DNA from: Streptomyces sp. SCSIO 75703
Lineage (GTDB): Bacteria > Actinomycetota > Actinomycetes > Streptomycetales > Streptomycetaceae
DNA length: 64,000 nt
Assembly: GCF_036607905.1 (NCBI RefSeq)
Contig: NZ_CP144555.1
Coordinates: 868,001-932,000, forward strand
Direction: 5' to 3'
The notes under the pieces were generated by a model, which worked only from the letters and a program-made list of their open reading frames with translations, had not been told where the DNA came from and ran no database searches. Positions within the stretch are counted from its first letter, which is position 1. Each line of letters opens with the position of its first letter. The position numbers were made by a program, and so were the translations under genes. This document shows positions 36,270-44,306 of this stretch, piece by piece.

Positions 36270-37421
36270 GTGCCCGCGCCTTCCACTCTCCGCACCGTCC
36301 TCACGCCGACGTCGGTCTTCCGGCTCGTCCTCGGATGGGGCGCGTTCCTCACCGTCCTGCTCGCCGCCCCCGCGCTCTCCGGCCCCCTGCCGACCCCGGC
36401 GCTGTGGGCGGTGCTCGCGGCGATCGTCTCGGTGATCGTCGTCTGCGCCTTCGGGGTGGTCACCCAGGCCGAGCACCTCGCGCACCGGCTCGGCGAACCG
36501 TACGGCACGCTGGTGCTCACCCTCTCGATCGTGATGATCGAGGTCATCCTCATCTCCGCCGTCATGCTGGGCCCGGGTGAGCACGGCACCATCGCCCGCG
36601 ACTCCGTCATGGCCGTCTCGATGATCATCCTCAACCTCGTCATCGGCGCGGCGCTGCTCGCCGGCGGGCTGCGCCACCGCGGCCTGCGCCCCAACCGCGC
36701 CGGCGTCTCCGCCTATCTGGCCCTGCTCCTGCTCCTCCTCACCGTGGCCTTCGCGCTCCCCCACCTCGTCGGCACGCACGGCAGCTACACGCCGTGGCAG
36801 GCGGTGCCGGTCGTCGTCGTCACGGTGGTCGTGTACGGGTTCTTCCTCCACCGGCAGACGGGGGCCCGGCGCGCCGACTTCCAGGAGGTCGGTCCGGCCG
36901 GCTCCGTGAGCGCCCCGGACACCGGGGAGGCCGGCCGGGCGGGGCCCCTCGACGTGCTGGCCCGCCACCGGTCGGAGATCGTCGCCCGGACCGTGCTGCT
37001 CGTGGCGACCGTGGTGCCGATCGTGCTGCTCTCCCACGACATGACCGCCCTGCTCGACGACGGACTCGGCCGGGCCGGGGCGCCGGTGGCGACGACGGGC
37101 GTCCTCATCGCCATGATCGTGTTCCTGCCCGAGACGATCACCACGATCCGTGCCGCGCTGGGCGGGGAGATCCAGCGGGTGAGCAACCTCTGTCACGGCG
37201 CCCTGGTGTCGACCGTCGGCCTGACCATCCCGTCCGTGCTGACGATCGGCCTGCTCACCGGACAGACCGTCGTGCTCGCCGAGAGCCCGGTCGACCTCCT
37301 CCTCCTCGGGGCGACGCTGCTGCTCACGCTCGTCACGTTCTCCGGACGGCGGGTGACCGCCCCCCAAGGAGCGGCGCACCTGCTGCTGTTCGCCCTCTAC
37401 GGCGTCTCCGTGTTCGCCTAG
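36270..37421 (+). CDS. chaA: Ca2+/H+ antiporter (ChaA/CaxA type)
   Basis: 383-residue cation antiporter of the CaCA superfamily with about 11 spans. The two inverted signature repeats are visible: GEPYGTLVLTLSIVMIEV in the first half and FLPETITTIRAALGGEIQR followed by LCHGALVSTVGLTIP in the second; each has the Glu needed for cation exchange. An acidic loop (about residues 205-235) separates the halves. The role is export of Ca2+, or Na+/K+, against protons. The GTG start has a weak ribosome site. The gene ends just before the left IS630 remnant. Confidence 0.9.
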   Translation: MPAPSTLRTVLTPTSVFRLVLGWGAFLTVLLAAPALSGPLPTPALWAVLAAIVSVIVVCAFGVVTQAEHLAHRLGEPYGTLVLTLSIVMIEVILISAVMLGPGEHGTIARDSVMAVSMIILNLVIGAALLAGGLRHRGLRPNRAGVSAYLALLLLLLTVAFALPHLVGTHGSYTPWQAVPVVVVTVVVYGFFLHRQTGARRADFQEVGPAGSVSAPDTGEAGRAGPLDVLARHRSEIVARTVLLVATVVPIVLLSHDMTALLDDGLGRAGAPVATTGVLIAMIVFLPETITTIRAALGGEIQRVSNLCHGALVSTVGLTIPSVLTIGLLTGQTVVLAESPVDLLLLGATLLLTLVTFSGRRVTAPQGAAHLLLFALYGVSVFA

Positions 37422-37425
37422 TGCC

Positions 37426-37591
37426 GTGACCGTATCGGTTCGCCGGGTCGGTGGTCGTGGCGGTTGGATGTGGAATGACGTCCGATCCGACCGGTGGAGG
37501 CGGGGTGGCCGAGCCTGTCCGTGTGCCCGGACTGACCGACCAGGAAGGGCAGCGGCCGCAGCAGATCGCGCGCCGGGCACCGATCGCGTAA
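37426..37591 (+). pseudogene. IS630-type transposase remnant, left copy
   Basis: The sequence from GTGACCGTAT is the inverted counterpart of 40590-40312. The frame from GTG 37505 reads VAEPVRVPGLTDQEGQRPQQ then IARR, the N-terminus of streptomycete IS630-family transposases, and stops at TAA 37589-37591. The DDE domain is absent. The following stretch to 37790 shows no gene I can support. Confidence 0.6.
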
Positions 37592-37789
37592 CCCGGCACA
37601 TCGTGTGGCAAGTCCTTCAGCAACCCCGCCTCCACGAACGGCGCTTCGAGCGACGGCGCCGACTTCCGCTGCGACGGCCAGGTCAACGCGCACACCCTCG
37701 CGACGCATACGGCAGCGAAGTGGACGCCGACGTGACGGAGGCCGCGGCCGGCGGCTGAAATCCTGCCCAGGAGGCCCCTCCGATTGCTG

Positions 37790-37839
37790 TTGACAACCAC
37801 CCGCGCACCCCTCCATCATCATTCCACTAATCGCGTAGT
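37790..37839 (+). promoter_or_regulatory. Promoter and operator-like repeat of the GntR/ABC cassette
   Basis: TTGACA at 37790-37795 with an 18-nt spacer to CATCAT (37814-37819). Just downstream ACTA-N6-TAGT (37826-37839) is an inverted repeat of the kind bound by YtrA-type GntR regulators, placed to block elongation or open-complex formation. The first codon follows 3 nt later. Confidence 0.5.
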
Positions 37840-37842
37840 TAA

Positions 37843-38280
37843 ATGGTGGTGGTCATCGTGGAGTTCCGCATCGACAGGCGGAACGGAGTCCCCGCCTTCC
37901 TGCAGATCGTGCAGCAGACCAAGCAGGCCCTGCGGCTGGGCGTACTGGTGCCGGGCGACCGGCTGCCGACCGCCAAGGACGTCGCCGAGGTCAGCGCGGT
38001 CAACCCGAACACCACCCTCAAGGCGTACCGCGAGCTGGAGCGTGAGGGCCTGGTGGAACCGCGACCCGGCCAGGGCACGTTCGTACGCCGCACACTGGCC
38101 CGCCCCTCGGCAAGTACCGACTCACTGCTGTACGGGGAGCTGGTGGCGTGGGTGTCCCGGGCGGCCGAGGCGGGTCTGGAGGAGGAAGACGTGGCCGCGT
38201 TGGTCGCCTCGGCCGTGGAGAAGCAGTACGCCGCCGGCAGTGAGCGGGCGGTCACGACAACTAGGAGCACTGGTGAGTGA
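37843..38280 (+). CDS. YtrA-subfamily GntR transcriptional regulator
   Basis: 145-residue regulator with an N-terminal winged HTH (about 15-80; LPTAKDVAEVSAVNPNTTLK and LEREGLVEPRPGQGTFV) and only a short helical tail, the hallmark of the YtrA subgroup, which typically represses a linked ABC transporter and responds to cell-envelope stress. The alternative start GTG 37858 begins the usual VEFRID sequence of the family and may be the true one. The stop overlaps the start of the ATPase gene. Confidence 0.9.
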   Translation: MVVVIVEFRIDRRNGVPAFLQIVQQTKQALRLGVLVPGDRLPTAKDVAEVSAVNPNTTLKAYRELEREGLVEPRPGQGTFVRRTLARPSASTDSLLYGELVAWVSRAAEAGLEEEDVAALVASAVEKQYAAGSERAVTTTRSTGE

Positions 38281-39214
38281 CGGTATGTACGCGGGGGAGT
38301 CGGCACTTGAGGCGCGCGGCCTGGGGATGCGCTACCGGCGGGGATGGGCACTGAAGGGCTGTTCCTTCCGGCTCCCGGCGGGACGGATCTGCGGGCTGGT
38401 CGGTCCCAACGGGGCGGGCAAGACCACGCTGCTGAGCATCGTGGCCCACGTCCTGGAGCCGACACAGGGCACGCTCAGCGTGTTGGGCGCGGCACCGGGC
38501 TCGGTGGACTCGGGGCGCACCTCGTTCCTCGCCCAGGAGAAGCCCCTGTTCCGCCGGTTCACCGTGGCCGAGACCCTGCGGCTGGGGCGGGAACTGAACC
38601 CCGGCTGGGACCAGCGCGCCGCCGAGGACATTGTCCGCGCGGGCAATGTGCCCTTCGACGCGAAGATCGGCACGCTGTCCGGCGGCCAGCGCACCCGCGT
38701 CGCCCTCGCCGTCGCCCTCGGCAAGCGCCCCGATCTGCTGCTGCTCGACGAGCCGATGGCGGGCCTCGACCCGGTCGCGCGCCAGGAACTGGTGGGTGCC
38801 CTCCTCGCCGAGGCTGCCGAGCGCGGCACCACCGTCCTGATGTCCACCCACGTCCTGGCCGAACTGGAGAACGTGTGCGACTACCTCGTCGTCCTCTCCG
38901 ACGGCGGAGTACGCCTCGCCGGTGACGTGGACGAGCTGCTGTCCGTACACACCATGGTCACCGGCGCCAAGGAGGGCGAGGGCCTGCCCGCCTCCCTCGC
39001 GCACCACCCCCTCGTCGAGTCCCGGATCAGCGGACGGCAGTTCACCGCCCTGATCCGCCCCGAGGGTCCGGTCGCCGGCCCCTGGGAGACGGACAGCCCG
39101 AGCTTGGATGAAGTCCTGCTCGCCTATCTCCGCTCACCCGACGCACCGCCTCTGCTCACCCCCACCGCCCAGGTCCGGGACCAGGCGTACAACGCCCGGA
39201 CGGTGGCAGCATGA
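38273..39214 (+). CDS. ABC transporter ATP-binding protein
   Basis: 313-residue ATPase. Walker A GPNGAGKT (residues 44-51), signature LSGGQRTR, Walker B LLLLDEPMAGLDP and the switch His in STHVLAEL are all intact. It belongs to the drug/lantibiotic-exporter type found with YtrA regulators. The GTG start has AGGAG 5 nt upstream and overlaps the regulator stop; the end overlaps the permease ATG. It drives the permease encoded by the next gene. Confidence 0.93.
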   Translation: MSDGMYAGESALEARGLGMRYRRGWALKGCSFRLPAGRICGLVGPNGAGKTTLLSIVAHVLEPTQGTLSVLGAAPGSVDSGRTSFLAQEKPLFRRFTVAETLRLGRELNPGWDQRAAEDIVRAGNVPFDAKIGTLSGGQRTRVALAVALGKRPDLLLLDEPMAGLDPVARQELVGALLAEAAERGTTVLMSTHVLAELENVCDYLVVLSDGGVRLAGDVDELLSVHTMVTGAKEGEGLPASLAHHPLVESRISGRQFTALIRPEGPVAGPWETDSPSLDEVLLAYLRSPDAPPLLTPTAQVRDQAYNARTVAA

Positions 39215-40185
39215 GCTCTCTCACCAGCACCTCGACGACGACCAAGTCCACGGCCCCGGGCACCACGGGCACCGGCCGACTCCCCCAACTCCCCCAGCCC
39301 CTCAAGGGCATGGCCTGGCTGGTCTGGCGCCAGCACCGGGCCGCGTTCTGGACCATCCTCGGCGCCTCCGCGCTCGCCGTGGCGTGCATCGTCTTCCAGC
39401 GCTCCCGGCTGCAGATCGACGGGTACACCCACATATCCACGGGACTGCGGCTGATACCGATCCTGCTCGGTGTCTTCCTCGGTGCCCCGCTGTTCGCCGG
39501 CGACCTGCAGAACGGCACCGCCAAGCTGGTCGTCACCCAGTCCGTGAGCCGGACCCGCTGGCTGACCACGAAACTGGCCCTGACCGCACTGGTGGTCGTG
39601 GTGAGCACGGTCGCGCTGTCGCTCGCGTTCGGCTGGTGGTGGAGCCTCTACGAGTCCGAGGTCACGGCCACGGAGTGGATCTCCGAATCCACCTTCAACA
39701 ACACGGGACCCGTGCCCGTCGCCCTCGCCCTCCTCTCCGTCTTCGGCGGGGTGGCGATCGGTGTGGTGCTGCGCCGCACGCTGACGGCCATGGTGGTCAC
39801 CCTCGGTTTCACCGTCGTCGTCCAACTCGTCTGGTCCCACTTCCTGCTGTCGCTCGGCAACGTCGTCACGAGCACGACGAGCAGGGGTGTCATCGCCGAA
39901 ACCGCGATCCAGACGTTGCCCACAGGCGCGCACCGGATGGACGGGGCGAACCCGTACCTCACCGGCGACGGGAAACTCCTCGGCTGGGACACCTGTGCGG
40001 ACGCGCAGACGGAACAGGCACGTGAGCTGTGCCTGCAGAGGGCCGATGTCGTGGGCTGGTCGGTCGACTACCTGCCGATCTCCCAGATGAACGGCATGCA
40101 GTGGTTCGGCGCGTCGATCCTGCTGGCCCTGACCGCCGCCGTCACGGTGTTCCTCTTCTTCTGGGGCCGTAAGCGCCTCGCCTGA
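39211..40185 (+). CDS. ABC transporter permease
   Basis: 324-residue membrane subunit with about six spans: one near residue 45-62, two around 80-95 and 125-150, two at 165-185 and 190-210, and one near the C-terminus (about 298-317). A large extracytoplasmic loop (about 215-290) contains two Cys (in DTCADAQT and ELCLQRA) that could form a disulfide. It pairs with the ATPase (ATGA overlap at 39211-39214). No substrate is known; YtrA-linked exporters are often induced by envelope-active antibiotics. Confidence 0.9.
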   Translation: MSSLTSTSTTTKSTAPGTTGTGRLPQLPQPLKGMAWLVWRQHRAAFWTILGASALAVACIVFQRSRLQIDGYTHISTGLRLIPILLGVFLGAPLFAGDLQNGTAKLVVTQSVSRTRWLTTKLALTALVVVVSTVALSLAFGWWWSLYESEVTATEWISESTFNNTGPVPVALALLSVFGGVAIGVVLRRTLTAMVVTLGFTVVVQLVWSHFLLSLGNVVTSTTSRGVIAETAIQTLPTGAHRMDGANPYLTGDGKLLGWDTCADAQTEQARELCLQRADVVGWSVDYLPISQMNGMQWFGASILLALTAAVTVFLFFWGRKRLA

Positions 40186-40311
40186 GACCCGCCCCTGGTC
40201 TGTGCGGGGCTCGCACCGCTCGGGCGTACCGAGAAGTCACCGTGTGGTGGGCTCGCACCACCGGCACCACCGGCACCACCATGAACATCGGGGCCCACAC
40301 CGCTCTCAGCG

Positions 40312-40590
40312 GATCACGTCCCGGGCGGTGTCCTCGCCGGCCTGCACCAGCTACGCGATCACTGGCACCCGGGTCCCGCCTGCCGAGGCCGACAACAGCA
40401 TCGCCCGCCGGTAGCGCACCGAGTCGGTGCTGCCCCCGGCGCACGATCTGCTGCGGCTTCCGTCCCTCCTGGTCGGTCGGCCCGCGCACCCGGACAGGCT
40501 CGGCCACCGCACCTCCAGCGGTCTGACCGGACATCCCCACACATCCAACCGCCCCGCCCACCGACCCGGCGAACCCATACGGTCACTTCA
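40312..40590 (-). pseudogene. IS630-type transposase remnant, right copy
   Basis: From GTG 40507 the minus strand reads VAEPVRVRGPTDQEGRKPQQ then IVRRG, a frameshift, and STDSVRYRRAMLLSASAGG then TRVPVIA, a stop, and LVQAGEDTARDVI: the N-terminal HTH of an IS630 transposase with at least one frameshift and one nonsense change. It is in inverted orientation to the copy at 37426-37591 and shares the outer GTGACCGTAT...GGTTCGCCGGGTCGGTGG stretch. The catalytic part is missing. Confidence 0.65.
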
Positions 40591-40658
40591 CCATCCGTCC
40601 CGGTCCGGGTCGGGCGGGCCGGAGGGCGGGGCGGGCGGGCTCACGCCCCCGTGGCCGG

Positions 40659-41066
40659 TCAGGGGCCGGCCACCGAGGCGTAGAACTGGGAGAGTTCGGG
40701 CACACCGTCAACGGCCCACTCCAGGCCGGACGTCACCACGTCGCACTCCTGCCCGGAGGGCAGCCGGACCACGAACTGCCCGTCATGGCGCAGCGCCCAG
40801 ACCGCGCCGGGGACCGTGCGCACGATGACCGTGCCCAGGTACAGCCCGGCGTCGCTGCCGAGCCACGGCAGGATGTCGGGATCGGTCCGCCAGCGCGGCA
40901 GCATCTGGTCGAGCCGCTCCAACGAGGCCGCCGTGTCGTCGAGTCGGACCCCTTCTCGCGCCGCCTGATCGCGCAACAGGTCGCACTCCGCGAGCAGTTC
41001 GGCGACGCCGTCGAGGTCGGGGGCCGTGCGCTCGGTGCGCCGCTTGCCCGGGAAGGGGACTTTCAT
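40659..41066 (-). CDS. DUF6278 family protein
   Basis: 135-residue cytoplasmic protein common in Streptomyces. It opens MKVPFPGKRR, has a helical region (about 17-60) and a C-terminal beta-rich segment WALRHDGQFVVRLPSGQECDVV. No catalytic motif or known function. It is monocistronic on the minus strand, 72 nt downstream of the exonuclease III gene. Confidence 0.75.
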   Translation of the reverse strand: MKVPFPGKRRTERTAPDLDGVAELLAECDLLRDQAAREGVRLDDTAASLERLDQMLPRWRTDPDILPWLGSDAGLYLGTVIVRTVPGAVWALRHDGQFVVRLPSGQECDVVTSGLEWAVDGVPELSQFYASVAGP

Positions 41067-41138
41067 ACCTCCACACTGTCATTTGTCCCGCCCCGCGCGC
41101 ACCCGGCGCGCGGGAGGGCGCACGCAGCGTGGCCGGGC

Positions 41139-41924
41139 TCACTTCGGGACGTCGAGGTCCACCACGACGGGGGCGTGGTCGGAGGCGCCCTTGCCCTTGC
41201 GCTCCTCGCGGTCCACGTAGGCGTCGGTGACGGCCTTCGCGAACGGCGCGTTGCCGTAGACCAGGTCGATGCGCATGCCGCGGTTCTTGGGGAAGCAGAG
41301 CTGGCGGTAGTCCCAGTACGTGAACGGCTGGTCGTACTTGAGCGGGCGCGGCACGACGTCGGAGAGCCCGGTCTCGCGCAGCGAGGCGAGGGCGGCGCGC
41401 TCGGCGGGCGTGACGTGGGTGGATCCCTCGAAGGCGGCGGGGTCGTGGACGTCGTCGTCGGTCGGCGCCACGTTGTAGTCGCCGAGGACGGCGAAGGGGC
41501 GGCTGCCCGCGGCGTCGCCCGCGACGGCCGCGCGCAGCGCCTCGAACCACTGGAGCTTGTACGCGTAGTGCGCGTGCTCCACCTCGCGGCCGTTGGGCAC
41601 GTAGACCGACCAGACGCGGACCGGGCCGCAGGTGGCGGAGAGGGCACGGGGCTCGGTGACGCCCTCGAACCCGGGGTCGCCGGGCAGGCCCTTGACCACG
41701 TCGTCGAGGCCGACGCGGGAGAGGACCGCCACGCCGTTCCACCGGCCGGTGGCGTGCACCGCCGCCTCGTACCCCAGCTCGCGCAGGGCGTCGAAGGGGA
41801 ACTGCTCCTCGGCGACCTTGGCCTCCTGGAGGCAGAGCACGTCGGTGCCGCTGCTCTCCAGCCAGGCCAGCAGCCGGGGCAGGCGGGCGGTGATCGAGTT
41901 GACGTTCCAGGTGGCGATGCGCAT
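41139..41924 (-). CDS. xthA: Exodeoxyribonuclease III
   Basis: AP endonuclease/3'-5' exonuclease of the EEP fold, 261 residues, for base-excision repair. Catalytic residues visible: N7 (ATWNVNS), E34 (CLQEAK), Y109, D149 and N151 (LGDYNVAP), and D249-H250 (SDHAPV) near the C-terminus. All family positions are intact. The ATG at 41924 is preferred over an upstream in-frame start in the divergent gap. Confidence 0.95.
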   Translation of the reverse strand: MRIATWNVNSITARLPRLLAWLESSGTDVLCLQEAKVAEEQFPFDALRELGYEAAVHATGRWNGVAVLSRVGLDDVVKGLPGDPGFEGVTEPRALSATCGPVRVWSVYVPNGREVEHAHYAYKLQWFEALRAAVAGDAAGSRPFAVLGDYNVAPTDDDVHDPAAFEGSTHVTPAERAALASLRETGLSDVVPRPLKYDQPFTYWDYRQLCFPKNRGMRIDLVYGNAPFAKAVTDAYVDREERKGKGASDHAPVVVDLDVPK

Positions 41925-41984
41925 GCACCCCAACCTACCCGGCGGCACCGACAGTGCCCTCCGGCCCGGTCGCCGGGGGCCGGG

Positions 41985-42623
41985 TCATCCCAGGCGGACC
42001 GAGTCGCCCGGGGTCAGGCGCAGGTGCTCGGCGCCGCCCAGCTCCCCGATCTGGCGGTCGTAGACCGGGCGGGCGAGGTCGGTCAGGAGCGCGTCGTGGA
42101 CGTCGTAGGCGCGTCGCGGGCGGACCTCGCGGACGTAGTCGATCACCTCGGAGATCTTGTTCCAGGGGGCCATCACCGGCAGCATCAGGGTCTCGACCGG
42201 GGTGTTCGGCACGGTGAGGGCGTCGCCGGGGTGGAAGACCTTCCCGCCGTCGACGAGGAAGCCGATGTTGGTGACGCGGGGGATGTCCGGGTGGATCACG
42301 GCGTGCAGTTCGCCGTGGACCTGCACGTCGAAGCCGGCGGCGGTGAAGGTGTCGCCGTGTCCGACGGTGTGCACGCGGCCCGGGAAGGCCGCCGAGATCC
42401 GTTCCGCCACCGAGGCGAGGGTCCAGATCCGGGCGGCCGGGTTGTCCTCCATCGCGGCACGCAGCCGCAGCTCGTCGAAGTGGTCGGGGTGCTCGTGGGT
42501 GACGAGGATGGCGTCCGCGCCGAGGGCGGCGTCCTCCTCGCTGAATCCACCGGGGTCCAGGACGAGCGTCTGCCCGTCCTTGACGAGGCGGACGCAGGCG
42601 TGCGACTTCTTGGTGAGCTTCAT
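41985..42623 (-). CDS. MBL-fold metal-dependent hydrolase
   Basis: 212-residue single-domain metallo-beta-lactamase-fold protein of the UlaG-like small group. The metal motif is HEHPDH (H43, H45, D47, H48), followed by HGELHAVIH and the later DVHDALLTD. It opens MKLTKKSHACVRL, typical of this set of actinomycete proteins. Substrate unknown. It precedes the exonuclease gene by 60 nt on the same strand. Confidence 0.9.
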   Translation of the reverse strand: MKLTKKSHACVRLVKDGQTLVLDPGGFSEEDAALGADAILVTHEHPDHFDELRLRAAMEDNPAARIWTLASVAERISAAFPGRVHTVGHGDTFTAAGFDVQVHGELHAVIHPDIPRVTNIGFLVDGGKVFHPGDALTVPNTPVETLMLPVMAPWNKISEVIDYVREVRPRRAYDVHDALLTDLARPVYDRQIGELGGAEHLRLTPGDSVRLG

Positions 42624-42667
42624 GTCCCCATCCTGCCGCCGGACCCCGCCCGGCGGCGGACGCGGGC

Positions 42668-44065
42668 TCACTGCGGCGGTGTCGTCTCCTCCCGGATGAC
42701 CTGCCGCGCCACCCGGAAGGCGGCGTTCGCGGCGGGGACGCCGCAGTAGACGGCGGTCTGGAGCAGCACTTCCCCGATCTCGTCGGGGGTGAGTCCGTTG
42801 CGCAGCGCGGCCCGGGTGTGCACGGCCAGGTCGTCGAGGTGGCCGCCGGCGACCAGGGTGGCGAGGGTGACGCAGCTCCGGGTGCGGCGGTCCAGTCCGG
42901 GCCGGTCCCAGACCTCGCCCCAGGCGTACCGGGTCACCAGTTCCTGGTAGTCGCCCGAGAAGGCGTCCGCCTGCGCGAGCTCCCGGTCGACGTGGGCGTC
43001 CCCGAGCACGTCGCGGCGCACCTTGATCCCGGCCTCGTACGGGTCGGGCCGCTCCTGGGGCTGGGCCGGCACGGCCGGCGGGGCGATCTCGGCGATGGGC
43101 CCGGCCTGCTGCGGCACGGGGGCCGGTACGGGCGGTGCCGGCGGGGCGTGCGGCGGCACCGGCCCCTGGGCCTGCGGCGGTACGGGCGCGACGTGGACGG
43201 CGGGGACGGCGGGGACGGCGGGGACCGGGGGCGCCGGCTGGACCGCCGGGATGGCCATCTGGCCGGTGGTGACGTCGTGGGCGGGCTGCCAGGCGGAGGT
43301 GAAGTGCCGCACCAGCAGGTCGGTGACGGCGGCCGGCTGCTCCACCGGGACCAGGTGGGAGGCGCCCGGGACGACGGCGAGGCGGGCGTCGGGGATGCCG
43401 GCGACCAGGGTGCGGGCCTCGGCGGGGCCGGTGACCTGGTCGTCCGAGCCGACCAGGACCAGGGTGGGCACGCCGACCCGGCCCAGTTCCTCGCGGACGT
43501 CGAAGGCGGCGAGCGCCTCGCAGGCCGCGATGTAGCAGCCGGGGTCGGTGGTGCGCACCATCTGCACGGCCCACTCGGTGATGGCGGGCTGGGCCGCGGC
43601 GTACCCGCCGGTGAACCAGCGCTCGGGCGAGCTGCGGGCGATGGGGTCGAGTCCGTTGGTGCGGACGATCACGCCGCGCTGGCGGAACTCGTCGGCGGTG
43701 CCGAACCGGGGCGAGGCGGCGATCAGCGCCAGGGAGGCGAGGCGCTCGGGGTGGCGCAGGGCCAGTTCGATGCCGACGGCGCCGCCGAGGGCGCAGCCCG
43801 CGTAGCCGAAGCGCTGCACGCCGAGGCCGTCGAGGGTGGCCAGCAGGCGCGCGGTGAGGTCGGCGACGGACGCGGCCGGGTGCGCGGGGGCGCCGCCGTG
43901 TCCGGGGAGGTCGAACCGGAAGACCCGCCACTGCTGGGCGAGGTCGGGAACCTGGCGGTCCCACATGTGCCAGGTCGTGCCCAGCGAGGGCCCGAGGATC
44001 AGGACCGGGGCGTCTTCGGGCCCGTCACAGCGGTATTGCAGGGTGTTCGGTGATGTCTCGCTCAC
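42668..44065 (-). CDS. pcaL: PcaL-type fusion: enol-lactonase-like alpha/beta hydrolase plus 4-carboxymuconolactone decarboxylase
   Basis: 465-residue fusion. Residues about 1-260 are an alpha/beta hydrolase of the 3-oxoadipate enol-lactonase type; a Pro/Ala/Val-rich linker (about 265-345) follows; the last 120 residues are a carboxymuconolactone decarboxylase (AhpD-like) domain, from DPYEAGIKVRRDVLGDAHV to the end. In the protocatechuate branch the two domains would act in sequence. Odd point: the nucleophile elbow reads GYAGCALGGAVG, so the Ser of GxSxG is an Ala here. No other pca genes are in the window. The start is GTG 44065. Confidence 0.85.
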   Translation of the reverse strand: MSETSPNTLQYRCDGPEDAPVLILGPSLGTTWHMWDRQVPDLAQQWRVFRFDLPGHGGAPAHPAASVADLTARLLATLDGLGVQRFGYAGCALGGAVGIELALRHPERLASLALIAASPRFGTADEFRQRGVIVRTNGLDPIARSSPERWFTGGYAAAQPAITEWAVQMVRTTDPGCYIAACEALAAFDVREELGRVGVPTLVLVGSDDQVTGPAEARTLVAGIPDARLAVVPGASHLVPVEQPAAVTDLLVRHFTSAWQPAHDVTTGQMAIPAVQPAPPVPAVPAVPAVHVAPVPPQAQGPVPPHAPPAPPVPAPVPQQAGPIAEIAPPAVPAQPQERPDPYEAGIKVRRDVLGDAHVDRELAQADAFSGDYQELVTRYAWGEVWDRPGLDRRTRSCVTLATLVAGGHLDDLAVHTRAALRNGLTPDEIGEVLLQTAVYCGVPAANAAFRVARQVIREETTPPQ

Positions 44066-44306
44066 GCCCCGCACGTTCTCACATCTCACCATTTCCCACG
44101 TACCTGGGTCGGGGCCCCACGCGAGCCGTCCCACGTTGTGGCGACTTCGCGAAGATCCTCCACGTCCGGCTTGACGGACCGCCTCGTGATGGTCCCACGC
44201 TCCGGGGCCTTCGCGACAGCACGGGCGACGGGACCGCGCCGGACGGGGCCGCCGAGACGGCCTGGCCCTGGTCCGGATGGCACTGTGGCGACACGTGGTC
44301 GCCTCG
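44066..44306. other. Intergenic region between PucR-type regulator and pcaL
   Basis: About 240 bases upstream of pcaL and downstream of the regulator, both on the minus strand. It should carry the pcaL promoter and the regulator terminator; I see no gene. Confidence 0.4.

Noticed and set aside
37592..37790. Open frames downstream of the left IS630 remnant
   Set aside because: Frames on both strands look partly protein-like but have no start signal, no known motif and lie in decayed insertion-sequence DNA.
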